DNA of 36,271 bases, taken from Pseudonocardia sp. GTDB lineage: Bacteria; Actinomycetota; Actinomycetes; Mycobacteriales; Pseudonocardiaceae. A model generated the notes under the pieces. It made no database searches and was not told the origin of the DNA. It worked only from the letters and a program-made list of their open reading frames with translations. The stretch is taken from positions 1 to 36,271 of the forward strand of contig NZ_JAJCYB010000009.1 of the NCBI RefSeq assembly GCF_029263155.1, written 5' to 3'. The position numbers were made by a program, and so were the translations under genes. Shown here piece after piece: positions 1-8,170 of the stretch. Position 1 is the first letter of the stretch, and each line of letters begins with the position of its first letter.

Positions 1-2
1 TC

Positions 3-1355
3 AGCGAGTTTATCGACGGCCCGTCGCTGGAGCAGATCCTCGCGCAAAACCCGCTGCCGATGGACCCCAAACAGGCGATGGGGATCATCGCGGCGGCGGC
101 GATGGCGCTTGAGGCGATCCACCGCCAAGGGGTCGTGCACCTGGACCTCAAGCCGGCCAACATCCTGGTGTCGCGCTACGGCGAGCCGAAGCTGGGCGAC
201 TTCGGCATCTCGCGCCTGCCCGGCGTCACCGAGACCTCCGGCGGGGTCCGGGCCAGCCCCGCATACGCGGCGCCCGAGCGGCTGGCCGAGGGCGCCACCA
301 CCGTCCAGACCGACCTGTACGGGTTGGGCGCCACCCTGTTCGCACTGGTCGCCGGGGCGCCGGCGTTCGTCGGCAGCGGCCCCGAGGACCTGCTCGTGAT
401 GCTCACCCGGATCGTGGGACAGCCGGTTCCCGATCTGCGCCCGCACGGCGTCCCCGACACCGTGTGCCGGGTCCTCGAACGGCTGATGGCCAAGACCCCG
501 GCCGGCCGGTTCGCCCGCGCGGGCGACGCCGCCCTCGCCCTGCAGGACGCGCAGCGCGCCACCGGGCAGCCGGTCACCCGAGCGGTGATCGAGGGGGCGC
601 CGACGGTCACCGAGGAGGCCGCGGCGCCGACGAGCCTCGCGATCGATGCTGCGCCGGCGACCGCCCCGCACCCACCGGGCCCGGACGGTCCGGTGCCCTC
701 GTGGCCGGCGACGGCCCGGCTGCCGGGACCGGCCCCGAGCCGGTCGTGGCCCGGGCCCGAGGCCACCGTCGTGCCCCCGCGGCAGGCTCCGCGCCGGCCC
801 ACACGCCTGGTCGTCGGGATCGCCGCGGCCCTTGCCGTCGCGGCCCTGACCGTCGGCGGCGTGCTGGCGGCCACGCTCCCGCGCACCGGCGGCGGGTCGG
901 TGCCCCCGCCGGCGGCGGCCTCGGCCACGGGCACCCCGACCACGACGGTCGCACCGGACCGCGCGGTGGTGTCCGTCGCCGCCGGGGTGGCGCACCCGGA
1001 GACCGAGAACGTGCTGTCGACGGTGCAGGCCTACGTCGACACCGTGAACGACGAGCGGTACGCCGAGACGTTCGCCCTGTTCAGCCCCGACTCCCGCACC
1101 GCGGGCAACGGCCTGGCCGCGTGGCTGGACCTGCAGCGGCCCCGGGAGGTCGACGAGCCGGTCGTCGCCGCCGTGCGCGAGGGGGACGGGGGCTCCCTCG
1201 ACGTCGTCTGGACGTTCGTCAGCACCCAGGCCCCCGAGGACGGGCCCGGTGGCGACCAGGCGTGCACCGAGTGGGAGATCGCCTGGGACATGGCGGGCCC
1301 CGGCCCGGAGTGGCTCATCCGCACCAGCGACGTCCTGGCCTCCCGCGCCTGCTGA
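3..1355 (+). CDS. Serine/threonine protein kinase, 5'-truncated by window edge
   Basis: Membrane-anchored Hanks-type (PknB-like) kinase. The frame is open from the first bases, so the N-lobe lies upstream. Counting from the first codon, the hinge-like FIDGPSLEQIL comes first, then the catalytic loop HLDLKPAN (about 46-53), DFG (about 66-68) and an APE motif (about 90-92). A Pro/Ala-rich juxtamembrane linker and one transmembrane helix (about 268-292) follow. The roughly 145-residue C-terminal outer domain has no PASTA repeats. Its pattern (QAYVDTVND, later WLIRTS) resembles NTF2/SnoaL-like sensor domains, which is an inference. It ends 3 bp from the convergent cobA stop. Confident as a kinase; the ligand is unknown. 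Confidence 0.93.
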   Translation, partial: SEFIDGPSLEQILAQNPLPMDPKQAMGIIAAAAMALEAIHRQGVVHLDLKPANILVSRYGEPKLGDFGISRLPGVTETSGGVRASPAYAAPERLAEGATTVQTDLYGLGATLFALVAGAPAFVGSGPEDLLVMLTRIVGQPVPDLRPHGVPDTVCRVLERLMAKTPAGRFARAGDAALALQDAQRATGQPVTRAVIEGAPTVTEEAAAPTSLAIDAAPATAPHPPGPDGPVPSWPATARLPGPAPSRSWPGPEATVVPPRQAPRRPTRLVVGIAAALAVAALTVGGVLAATLPRTGGGSVPPPAAASATGTPTTTVAPDRAVVSVAAGVAHPETENVLSTVQAYVDTVNDERYAETFALFSPDSRTAGNGLAAWLDLQRPREVDEPVVAAVREGDGGSLDVVWTFVSTQAPEDGPGGDQACTEWEIAWDMAGPGPEWLIRTSDVLASRAC

Positions 1356-1358
1356 CCG

Positions 1359-2570
1359 CTACCCGGTCGTGACCGACTCCCCGAGCCCGGCCACCGGTCC
1401 GACGACCACCACCGCGGGCGGGCTGATGCCCCGCTCCCGCACCACGTCGCCCACCGTCTCGAGCGTGGCGCGCACCGAGCGCTGGATGCGCATGGTTCCG
1501 TCCTGCACCACGGCGACGGGGGTGTCGGCCGGGCGGCCTCCGTCGATCAGCGCGGTGGCGAACGCACCGATCCGCTCGACGGCCATGAGCAGCACGACCG
1601 TGCCGCGCAACCGGCCCAGCGCGGGCCAGTCGACCAGCGAGCGCGGGTCGTCGGGCGCGACGTGCCCGGACACGACCACGATCTCGTGGGTCACGCCGCG
1701 GTGGCTGACCGGCACGTCGGCGACGGCCGGGGCGGCGAACGCGCTGGTCACCCCGGGTACGACGGTGACCGGCACGCCCGCCTCGGCGCAGGCGAGCGCC
1801 TCCTCGAAGCCGCGGCCGAAGACGTAGGGGTCACCGCCCTTGAGCCGCACCACGAACCGGCCCGCCCGCGCGTGGGAGACCAGCAGCTCGTTGATCCGGG
1901 CCTGGTTCATCGCCCGCCCGTAGGGGATCTTGGACGCGTCGATCACCTCGACATGGGGGGCGAGCTGGTCGAGCAGCTCGCGCGGACCCAACCGGTCGGT
2001 GACGACGACGTCGGCGCGGGCGAGCAGCCGCCGACCGCGCACGGTGATCAGCTCCGGGTCTCCGGGCCCGCCGCCGACGAGCGCGACCCCCGGCGTGACG
2101 GGGTCCGCGGTGTCGTCGACGAGGCCGGCCTGCAGGGCCTCCACCAGCGCGGTGCGCACGGCCGCCGAGCGCCGGGGGTGGCGGCCCGCGAGCACCCCGA
2201 CGGTCAGCCCGTCGTGGTGACCGACGGCGGGGGTGACGGCGCTGCCCCCGGTCGCGTCGTCGGCGCGGACGCAGAACGTGCGCGCGGCCTCCGCCGAGGC
2301 GGCGACGGCCGCGTTGACCTGCGGCACGTCGGTGCAGGCCACGACGTACCAGGCCCCGTCGAGGTCGCCGTCGCGGTAGCCGCGCCCGGCCCACACCAGC
2401 TCCCCCGCCGTGGCCATGCCCTCGACCGCGGGAGTGACCGCCGGGGCCACCACCAGCACGTCGGCGCCGGCGGCCAGCAGCCCGGTGATCCGCCGCTGCG
2501 CCACCGTGCCGCCACCGACGACCACCACGCGGCGACCGCCCAGGTCGAGCCCGACGAGATACGGGTCCAT
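1359..2570 (-). CDS. cobA: CysG-like uroporphyrinogen-III C-methyltransferase with precorrin-2 dehydrogenase domain
   Basis: 403 aa, two domains. Residues 1-150 form a siroheme-synthase NAD-binding domain (GGGTVAQRR at about 19-27), expected to oxidise precorrin-2 to sirohydrochlorin. Residues 160-403 form the SAM-dependent uroporphyrinogen-III methyltransferase, with VGGGPGDPELIT (about 165-176) and RLKGGDPYVFGRG (about 242-254). Known family role: converts uroporphyrinogen III to precorrin-2, the branch point of siroheme and B12. The ATG start overlaps the cbiX stop as ATGA, so the two are probably translationally coupled and under the riboswitch ahead of cobH. The metal chelation step is supplied by the adjacent cbiX. 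Confidence 0.93.
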   Translation of the reverse strand: MDPYLVGLDLGGRRVVVVGGGTVAQRRITGLLAAGADVLVVAPAVTPAVEGMATAGELVWAGRGYRDGDLDGAWYVVACTDVPQVNAAVAASAEAARTFCVRADDATGGSAVTPAVGHHDGLTVGVLAGRHPRRSAAVRTALVEALQAGLVDDTADPVTPGVALVGGGPGDPELITVRGRRLLARADVVVTDRLGPRELLDQLAPHVEVIDASKIPYGRAMNQARINELLVSHARAGRFVVRLKGGDPYVFGRGFEEALACAEAGVPVTVVPGVTSAFAAPAVADVPVSHRGVTHEIVVVSGHVAPDDPRSLVDWPALGRLRGTVVLLMAVERIGAFATALIDGGRPADTPVAVVQDGTMRIQRSVRATLETVGDVVRERGISPPAVVVVGPVAGLGESVTTG

Positions 2571-3475
2571 CACTCCCCCGCCACCGGGGCGTGCCCGTGA
2601 CCGTGCGCGTGGCCGTGGCCGTGGCCGACGGAGGGATCGTCCGGGTGGTGGTGCGGCGTCTGGGGCCTGCCGAGCTTCTCCTCGAAACCCGGGAGCAGCA
2701 CGCGGTAGGCGCAGGTGTCGCAGTTCATCCGGATGTCGCCGTGCAGCGCCTCGCGGTAGCGCTCCACGACGAGGCGGGCCAGCGCGTCGGTGTCGCCGAG
2801 GTACCCGGCGCAGTCGACGCGGGTGTCGGGGTGCTCGGCCCCGAACGCCTGCGCCTGCGCGACGACGCGGCGCGGCAGCACCCCGTCGAAGAGGAAGTAG
2901 GGGGCGACGACGACGCGGCGCGCGCCCAGCGCCCGGCACCGCGCGAGCCCGGTGGCGACGTCGGGCCAGGCCAGCGAGACGAACGCGGTCTCCACGAAGT
3001 CGTACCCACGCCCCTCCTGCAGCAGCCGCGCGACCTTGCAGACCTCGGCGTTGGCGTCGGGGTCGGTGGCCCCGCGGCCGACCAGCAGCACCGCCGTGCC
3101 CTCCTGCGGGGCGACGGCCCCGATCCGCCTGTCCAGGATCTCCAGCAGCGTGGGGTGCGGGCCGAGCGGGCGGCCGTGGACGTACCCGGCGCCGGGGTGG
3201 CGCAGCACCTCGCGCTGCAGGGCCGCGGGGATGTCGCCCTTCGCGTGGCCCGCGGCGGCGAGCACCATCGGTACGGCGGCCATCCGGGTGTGCCCGGCGG
3301 CGGCGAGCCGGTCCCACGCCTCGTGCACGGTGGGCTGGGAGAGCTCGATGAACCCGCCGTCGACGTCGATCGCGTCGGCCGCGAGCATCCGCCGCACCCG
3401 GTCGGTGAACGCGACGAACTCGGCGACGCCGGTCGGGTCGACCGTGCCGTGGCCGACGAGCAGCAGCGGGGTCAT
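2570..3475 (-). CDS. cbiX: Sirohydrochlorin (cobalto)chelatase, CbiX long form
   Basis: 301 aa. Known family role: inserts Co2+ (or Fe2+) into sirohydrochlorin. It has two tandem chelatase halves. The first carries VGHGT (His9) and AAAGHAKGD (His77), the usual metal-binding histidines. The second half begins at LLVGRGATDPDAN (about 130-142). The C-terminus has the MxCxxC motif (M250, C252, C255) and a His-rich tail (HHH at 275-277, then an alternating His/Gly/Ala run to 295). Both are described for the Bacillus megaterium long CbiX, where MxCxxC binds a 4Fe-4S cluster. It overlaps cobH by 4 nt upstream and cobA by ATGA downstream. Cobalt versus iron use cannot be settled from sequence; context favours cobalt. 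Confidence 0.93.
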   Translation of the reverse strand: MTPLLLVGHGTVDPTGVAEFVAFTDRVRRMLAADAIDVDGGFIELSQPTVHEAWDRLAAAGHTRMAAVPMVLAAAGHAKGDIPAALQREVLRHPGAGYVHGRPLGPHPTLLEILDRRIGAVAPQEGTAVLLVGRGATDPDANAEVCKVARLLQEGRGYDFVETAFVSLAWPDVATGLARCRALGARRVVVAPYFLFDGVLPRRVVAQAQAFGAEHPDTRVDCAGYLGDTDALARLVVERYREALHGDIRMNCDTCAYRVLLPGFEEKLGRPQTPHHHPDDPSVGHGHGHAHGHGHAPVAGE

Positions 3476-4062
3476 ACGAGGTCCTCGCAGGGAGAGTCGA
3501 CGGTGTACAGGAGAGCGTTGACGGCGGCGGCCGCGACGGCCGCCCCGCCGCGTTCGGAGCGGTTGGACAGGGCGGGCCGGCCGGCCGCACGCAGCGCCGC
3601 CTTGGCCGCGACCGAGCCGACGAACCCCACCGGCAGCCCGATCACCAGCGGGCTGCGCACCCCCGTACGCAACAGCTCGGCCAGCGCGGTGGGCGCGTTG
3701 CCGATGACCCAGACCGCGCCGTCGGGGTGCCGGGCGGCGGCCGCGCGGATGCCCGCGGCCGAGCGCGTCAGCCCGTCGACCGGTGCCGGAGCGAGGTCGA
3801 GCGCGACGGTCGCGGGGCGGGTGGTGACGCCGACCGCCACCATCCGGACGTCGGTGACCAGCGGTGCCCCGTCGCGCAGCGCCGCGCGCCCGGCCCGCAG
3901 GGCGTCCTCGTCACAGACCAGGTCACCGACCCAGGTGGGATCGGCGGTGGTGTGCACGATCCGCTCGACGACGGCGCGGGTGAGCGGGGGCAGGTCGGTG
4001 GTGTCGAGCCGGGTGCGAAGGATCGCGTAGGACTCGGTCTCGATGGGGTGCACGGTGCGCAC
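3472..4062 (-). CDS. cobH: Precorrin-8X methylmutase
   Basis: 196 aa. Known family role: moves the C11 methyl to C12, giving hydrogenobyrinate (or the cobalt form in CbiC enzymes). It matches along its full length: an N-terminal HPIETESYAILR segment, a conserved His37 in ERIVHTT, and a C-terminal glycine-rich GLPVGFVGSVAAKAAL region. The GTG at 4062 is chosen because a strong GGGGAGGAG ribosome site lies 9 nt upstream. First gene after a cobalamin riboswitch; its 3' end overlaps cbiX. Expected to be repressed by adenosylcobalamin. Confidence 0.95.
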   Translation of the reverse strand: MRTVHPIETESYAILRTRLDTTDLPPLTRAVVERIVHTTADPTWVGDLVCDEDALRAGRAALRDGAPLVTDVRMVAVGVTTRPATVALDLAPAPVDGLTRSAAGIRAAAARHPDGAVWVIGNAPTALAELLRTGVRSPLVIGLPVGFVGSVAAKAALRAAGRPALSNRSERGGAAVAAAAVNALLYTVDSPCEDLV

Positions 4063-4071
4063 TGCGCGGAA

Positions 4072-4096
4072 CTCCTCCCCGGGTGTCCTCGCCCGG
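4072..4096 (-). promoter_or_regulatory. cobH ribosome binding site with adjoining hairpin
   Basis: The ribosome site GGGGAGGAG (4080-4072) partly overlaps the 3' arm of a 5-bp CCGGG/CCCGG stem with an 8-nt loop (4079-4083 with 4092-4096). This places a foldable element exactly between the riboswitch and the start codon and fits control of translation initiation. Its switching with the aptamer is inferred. Confidence 0.5.
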
Positions 4097-4218
4097 TCGG
4101 ACGGTGGCTGCGACGCGTGGGGTCTGGCTTCCCCGGTCGGATGTCGTCCCGTCCGAGGTCACAGTGGCGGGACCGCCCCGGGCTCGCACCGGGTTCCCAC
4201 GCGCCGGAAATCGGGGTG
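4090..4218 (-). promoter_or_regulatory. Cobalamin riboswitch upstream of cobH
   Basis: Reading the minus strand, the conserved B12-aptamer core is clear: GGGAACCCGGTGCGAG, then GCGGTCCCGCCACTGTGA with the invariant GCCACTG (4168-4162), and a B12-box-like segment GAAGCCAGACCCC (about 4131-4119). A TATGCT element (4224-4219) upstream could be the -10 box. It controls cobH-cbiX-cobA. Family identity is secure from the core; the exact 5' and 3' limits are approximate. Confidence 0.93.
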
Positions 4219-4284
4219 AGCATAACCCGGCTGCGGCGGGCCGGGCCGGGACGTGAGCAGGCGGACAGGATCGTGGAACGCGGA

Positions 4285-4671
4285 TCAGGGGCGCCCCGGT
4301 GCCGACCAGGCTTGCAGGCGCTCCGCGATGTCGGGCAGCTCGGCCGGCTCCCCCGCCGCAACCGCCAGCACGAACTCGACCACCTCGCCGTCCGTCGTCT
4401 CGACGCGGTGGCCGTTGATGCCGAGGAAGACGGCGGTCGCGGCCCACGCCAGCCGCTTGTTGCCGTCGATCAGCGCGTGGTTGCCGGCCAGCGAGTGCAG
4501 GAGCGCGGCGGCCTTCGTGTGGAGGCCGCGGTAGGCGTCCTCGCCGAACAGGGTCGTCTGCGGGCGCGCGAGGGCGGATTCGAGCAGGCCGACGTCGCGG
4601 ACGACGACATCCCCCTCGATCGCGGCGTCGGCGATCCGCAACAGCTGCTCCATCGAGAGGTACCGGATCAC
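4285..4671 (-). CDS. doc: Doc/Fic-family toxin (death-on-curing)
   Basis: 128 aa, the usual size for Doc. The Fic core is H65-A-L-I-D69-G-N-K-R73, matching the Doc variant HxxxDGNKR. Known Doc proteins phosphorylate elongation factor Tu and arrest translation. The GTG at 4671 is chosen because it overlaps the antitoxin stop as GTGA, the typical coupling in such pairs. It ends about 60 bp before the riboswitch of cobH, so the pair lies between cbiG-cobJ and cobH on the same strand. Function is by family; the motif is intact, so the toxin is probably active. Confidence 0.9.
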   Translation of the reverse strand: MIRYLSMEQLLRIADAAIEGDVVVRDVGLLESALARPQTTLFGEDAYRGLHTKAAALLHSLAGNHALIDGNKRLAWAATAVFLGINGHRVETTDGEVVEFVLAVAAGEPAELPDIAERLQAWSAPGRP

Positions 4672-4871
4672 TCCCCGAGCCGCCGCAATGCGTCGGCGTA
4701 GCGGGTGATGACGTACTGGAGTTCCTCGTCCACCAGCCGGTCGTGGCCGCGACGGGCGAGGTACTCGCGCACAGCGGCCCGCGCGACGTCCTGCATCGAG
4801 CGGCCCTCGCGCTCGGCTTCCTCCCGCAGGCCGTCGGACTCGTCCTCGGTCAGTCGCAGCGTCATGGCCAT
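4668..4871 (-). CDS. Ribbon-helix-helix antitoxin partnered with Doc
   Basis: 67 aa. The N-terminus MAMTLRLTEDESDGLREEA and following helices (SMQDVARAAVREYLARR) are typical of a CopG/Arc-type ribbon-helix-helix DNA-binding domain. The C-terminal 25 residues probably form the toxin-neutralising tail. It is not the Phd/YefM fold usually paired with Doc, though RHH-Doc pairs occur. A TATCGT box ends 7 nt before the ATG, so the transcript is probably leaderless, and the direct repeats over that box suggest autorepression. Confidence 0.88.
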   Translation of the reverse strand: MAMTLRLTEDESDGLREEAEREGRSMQDVARAAVREYLARRGHDRLVDEELQYVITRYADALRRLGE

Positions 4872-4880
4872 GAGCCCGAC

Positions 4881-4915
4881 GATACCACTGTGATACCACT
4901 AGCTCCAGCGGTATC
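4881..4915. promoter_or_regulatory. Probable operator of the toxin-antitoxin operon
   Basis: Two identical 9-bp direct copies GATACCACT (4881-4889 and 4892-4900; period 11 bp, one helical turn) are followed by an inverted near-copy AGCGGTATC (4907-4915). The first copy overlaps the predicted -10 box TATCGT (84-79 of the 4800s, minus strand). RHH antitoxins commonly bind such half-sites. The inverted copy lies inside the 3' end of cbiG-cobJ. Binding is inferred. Confidence 0.65.
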
Positions 4916-6560
4916 CGCGCGGTGTGACCATCCGCCCGGCCACCATCCGCGTGGTGCTCGACCCGACGACCACCGTGGTGAGCATGTCCACCTCGGCCGG
5001 GTCGAAATCGGAGAGCGCCGCGGTCCACACCCGCTGCCCGGCCCGCCCGGCCTGCCGCACCGCCCCCACCGGCGTGGTCGGCGGGCGGTGCGCGCGGAAC
5101 GCGTCGAGCGCGGCGCCGAGCTGCCAGTGCCGGTCGCGGCTGCGCGGGTTGTAGAAGCAGGTGACGAGGTCCGCGGCGGCCGCGGCGGCCACGCGGCGCT
5201 CGATGACCTCCCACGGGGTGTGCAGGTCCGAGAGCGAGATCAGCACGTGGTCGTGCCCCAGGGGCGCCCCGAGCAGCGACGACGCGGCGAGCGCGGCGGT
5301 CACCCCGGGCACCCCGACGACGTCGATGTCGGCTCCGGCGCCCTCCAGCGCGGGGCTGGCCATCGCGTAGATCCCGGCGTCGCCGGAGCCGATGAGCGCG
5401 ACCGCGTGGCCCTTGGCGGCGAGCGCGACGGCGTCGGCGGCGCGCTGCTCCTCCTCGCCCAGCCCGCTGGCCCGCACCTCGGTGCCGGGGCGCAGCAGAT
5501 GCCGGACCTGGTCGACGTACTGGTCCAGGCCCACCACGATCGACGCGCGGCGCAGCTCGGCGTCGGCGCGCGGCACCCGCAGGTCCGCGGCACCCGGCCC
5601 GAGCCCGACCAGCGCGAGCCGCCCCTTCGGCCGCACGCGGGCCACGGCGACGGTCACGTTGTCGCCCTTGATCTTCTCGACGACGAGCTCGGCGCCGGGG
5701 CCTGCGCAGTGCAGCGCGGCGGCCTCGGCCACGCTGGGGGTCCCGACCTCGGCGCGCACCACGTCACTCGGGTTGGGTACCGGCACCTGCGCCAGGACCG
5801 TCGCCGGGAAGGTCGTCAGCGAGAAGGGCGCGATGGCGGCGAGGATGCCCTCCTCGTCGGCCTTGAGGTCGACCGACGCCACGGCCCGCACGGCCCGCAG
5901 GTCGTAGCCGTGCTCGGTCTCCACGCGGCGCAGCGTCTCGGCGACGGCGGCGGCGGTCGCCCCGCGCGCGCTGCCGATGCCGACCACGAGGGTCTGCGGG
6001 ATCAGCAGCGTCCAGCCCGGTGCGGCGCCGGGGGCGGCGCGGTCGCTGATCGTGATCGTGTGCCGCGGCTCGCCGGTGCGGGTGGGCAGCGGCGGCAGCG
6101 GGAAGCCCAGCGGGTTCTCCACGCGGGCGGTGCCGTCGAGCAGCGCGGTGCCCGCGGCGGCCGCGTCGCCGTCGACGGTGGCGCCGAGCAGGTCCACCAG
6201 CTCGCCGAGGCCGGTGCTCCCGGCCGCGTCGGACGCGGTGGTGATCACCGGCTCGGCACCGAGGGCGGCGGCCACCCGCGTGGCGAGGGTGTTCGCGCCG
6301 CCCTCGTGGCCGCCGCACAGCGCCACGGCGAAGCGGCGGGCCTCGTCGACGCACACCACGCCGGGGTCGGTGCGCTTGTCGGCGAGCAGCGGCGCGACCA
6401 GCCGCACGGTGGCACCGGTGGCGAGGAGGAACACGGCGCCGTCGAGGTCGGGCCAGAGCGTCGGCAGCTCGTCGAGCGCGCGGACCTGCCCGCCCAGCGC
6501 GGGGGCGAGCTCGGCGGCCGTCCGGCGCCCGGCGTCGGTCACGGCGAACAGCGCGATCAT
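4899..6560 (-). CDS. cbiGH: CbiG-CobJ fusion: cobalt-precorrin-5A hydrolase / precorrin-3B C17-methyltransferase
   Basis: 553 aa, bifunctional. Residues 1 to about 300 are CbiG-like: an N-terminal part with LLATGATVRLVAPLL and FAVALCGGHEGGAN, then the C-terminal CbiG domain with LVVGIGSARGATAAAV. Known CbiG opens the delta-lactone of cobalt-precorrin-5A and releases acetaldehyde. From about 310 on is a SAM-dependent CobJ/CbiH methyltransferase (LALVGLGPG at about 315-323, IGSGDAGIYAMASP, VPGVTAALAASSLLGAPLGHD, FYNPRSR). It performs C17 methylation with ring contraction. The ATG overlaps the cobL stop as ATGA. This differs from the CobI-CobJ fusion of mycobacteria. Confidence 0.93.
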   Translation of the reverse strand: MIALFAVTDAGRRTAAELAPALGGQVRALDELPTLWPDLDGAVFLLATGATVRLVAPLLADKRTDPGVVCVDEARRFAVALCGGHEGGANTLATRVAAALGAEPVITTASDAAGSTGLGELVDLLGATVDGDAAAAGTALLDGTARVENPLGFPLPPLPTRTGEPRHTITISDRAAPGAAPGWTLLIPQTLVVGIGSARGATAAAVAETLRRVETEHGYDLRAVRAVASVDLKADEEGILAAIAPFSLTTFPATVLAQVPVPNPSDVVRAEVGTPSVAEAAALHCAGPGAELVVEKIKGDNVTVAVARVRPKGRLALVGLGPGAADLRVPRADAELRRASIVVGLDQYVDQVRHLLRPGTEVRASGLGEEEQRAADAVALAAKGHAVALIGSGDAGIYAMASPALEGAGADIDVVGVPGVTAALAASSLLGAPLGHDHVLISLSDLHTPWEVIERRVAAAAAADLVTCFYNPRSRDRHWQLGAALDAFRAHRPPTTPVGAVRQAGRAGQRVWTAALSDFDPAEVDMLTTVVVGSSTTRMVAGRMVTPRGYRWS

Positions 6561-7774
6561 GTGGTCCCCCAGAGCAGGAGTATCGGGTTGGTGGCGGCGA
6601 GGCGGACGCTGCCGTCGGGCAGCTCCGCCAGCCGCGACGCCGCGAGCTGCACGCCCTCGACGCGGTAGCCGCGCAGCGCGGCCCGGGTGGGAGCGATGCG
6701 GTCGAGCGCGGCGAGGGCCACGACGATCCGCCTGACCCCGGTCGCGGTCACCGCCTCGACCACCTCCGGCCCGCCGCCGCCGACGAACACGGCGTCGGGT
6801 TCGGGCAGCCCGGCGAGCACGTCGGGCGCCATGCCGGGCACGACCCGCACGTCGACGCCGTGCGCGGCGGCGTTGGCGCGGACGCGGTCGGCGTCGTCGG
6901 GGCGACGTTCGACCGCGACCACCGCGGCGCCGAGCCGGGCACACTCGACGGCGACCGCTCCCGAGCCCGCACCGACGTCCCAGACCAGTGTGCCCGGGCC
7001 GGGCGCGAGCCGGGCCAGGGCCAGCGCCCGCACCTCCGACTTGGTGATCATCCCGCCGCGGTGGGTGAACGACTCCTCCGGCAGCGCCCACCCCGGCCCG
7101 GCGTCGGGTGGCACCGTGTCCGGTGCCTCCGTTCCGCCGTCGGTCGCGGCGAGCGGCGGACTGCCCGCGTACCAGCCGACCGGGGGCACCGCGGCCGGGT
7201 CGCGCAGGCAGAGCAGCACGTTCGGCTCGCGCCAGCTGCGGGCCGCGGCCTCCGCGGGGCTCAGCGTGGTGAGCCGCTCGTGCGGCCCGTCCAGGTCCTC
7301 GGCGACGACCAGCGTGCGCTCCCACCCGGCCAGCGCAGCCCCGATCTCGGCGGGACCGGCACCGGGGGCGGTGAGGACGGCGGTGGCAGCGCGGGCCCGG
7401 CACACGTTGACCGCGGGCCGCAGCGCCCGGCCGTGGGCGCTCACCACGGCCACGTCGTCCCACGGCCGCCCGACCCGCGCGAACGCCCGCGCCACGCTCG
7501 ATCGGGCCGCGAACACGACGGGCTCGTGACCGGCGGCGCGCAGCAGCCGCACGATCCCGAAGAAGCCGGGGTCGCCGCTGGCCAGGACCACCCCACGGCG
7601 GCCGTCGAGCCGCCGCAGGGCGGGGCCGACGGCCCCCATCTCGACGCGCTCGGCCGACGCGGGGCCCAGGTCCAGGTAGCGACCCGCCCCCGCCACCACC
7701 TCGGCGGCGGCCAGCGCCCGGGCAGCACCCGGCGGCAGCGGGGCGCCGTCGATGCCGATGACCGTCAGGGACAC
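6557..7774 (-). CDS. cobL: Precorrin-6Y C5,15-methyltransferase (decarboxylating)
   Basis: 405 aa, matching family length. The N-terminal CbiE-like methyltransferase starts at VSLTVIGIDG and contains LASGDPGFFG. The C-terminal CbiT-like domain carries FTHRGGMITKSEVRALAL and the SAM motif WDVGAGSG (about 265-272). Known role: methylates C5 and C15 and decarboxylates the C12 acetate. The GTG at 7774 is chosen to begin the conserved N-terminal strand; in-frame sequence further upstream is low-complexity and not family-like. No clear ribosome site is seen, and a CAGGGT box 6 nt upstream could mean a leaderless mRNA. Coupled to cbiG-cobJ by a 4-nt overlap. Confidence 0.93.
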   Translation of the reverse strand: MSLTVIGIDGAPLPPGAARALAAAEVVAGAGRYLDLGPASAERVEMGAVGPALRRLDGRRGVVLASGDPGFFGIVRLLRAAGHEPVVFAARSSVARAFARVGRPWDDVAVVSAHGRALRPAVNVCRARAATAVLTAPGAGPAEIGAALAGWERTLVVAEDLDGPHERLTTLSPAEAAARSWREPNVLLCLRDPAAVPPVGWYAGSPPLAATDGGTEAPDTVPPDAGPGWALPEESFTHRGGMITKSEVRALALARLAPGPGTLVWDVGAGSGAVAVECARLGAAVVAVERRPDDADRVRANAAAHGVDVRVVPGMAPDVLAGLPEPDAVFVGGGGPEVVEAVTATGVRRIVVALAALDRIAPTRAALRGYRVEGVQLAASRLAELPDGSVRLAATNPILLLWGTT

Positions 7775-8170
7775 GGTCGCACCCTGCGGGAGGCACCCGG
7801 CGGCCCCGGCGCCGTGGTCGCCGCCCCGCCGTGCCGGCGGGGCGCCGCCTGCGCCCCGTCCCGACGGTCGGTGCGGGCAGGTGGGAAGACCCCCCGGCTC
7901 GTGATCGACGTTCGGGAACCGGCCACGGTGTGGGGCACGCCCGGACGTTGCGACCCGCTGATCACCCGGCGACCGGGCCCCCGACACGACACCCGCCGCC
8001 CCGAGATCGGCGCTCCGGAACGCCCAACAGGCCCCGACACACCCCCCGGTTCCCGTCCGCCGATCATGACCGCCCCCGGACGCACGGCGACCGCCGCGAA
8101 CAGCGACTGGGAGCAGGTGGGCCCGGCGCCGGCTCCCGGACCGGGATCGCGCGCCGCTGCGGCAGGCCGG
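7775..8170. other. Intergenic region between cobM and cobL
   Basis: About 396 bp without a convincing gene. It holds a 9-bp perfect hairpin at 7822-7844 and three members of an imperfect motif beginning TGATC or AGATC (7902, 7959, 8003; see findings). No GCCACTG core of a cobalamin riboswitch is present on either strand. Open frames here are GC-composition artefacts with no recognisable domain. Confidence 0.6.
7822..7844. terminator. GC-only hairpin upstream of cobL
   Basis: Perfect 9-bp stem CGCCCCGCC/GGCGGGGCG with a 5-nt loop, about 50 bp before the cobL start. There is no U-tract, so it is either a weak intrinsic terminator or attenuator after cobM, or a structural element of the cobL leader. 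The role is inferred from shape only. Confidence 0.4.

Noticed and set aside
1359..3590. 743-codon minus-strand frame as one large protein
   Set aside because: The part upstream of 2570 is out-of-frame cbiX; the CysG-like protein starts at the ATG overlapping the cbiX stop.
2591..4030. Long plus-strand open frames opposite cbiX and cobH, and similar long frames opposite other genes
   Set aside because: Shadow frames of high-GC genes; translations lack domains and the opposite strand carries clear enzymes.
7765..8085. Open frame upstream of cobL as a separate gene or longer cobL N-terminus
   Set aside because: Arg/Pro/Gly-rich translation without domain similarity; the family N-terminus begins at 7774.
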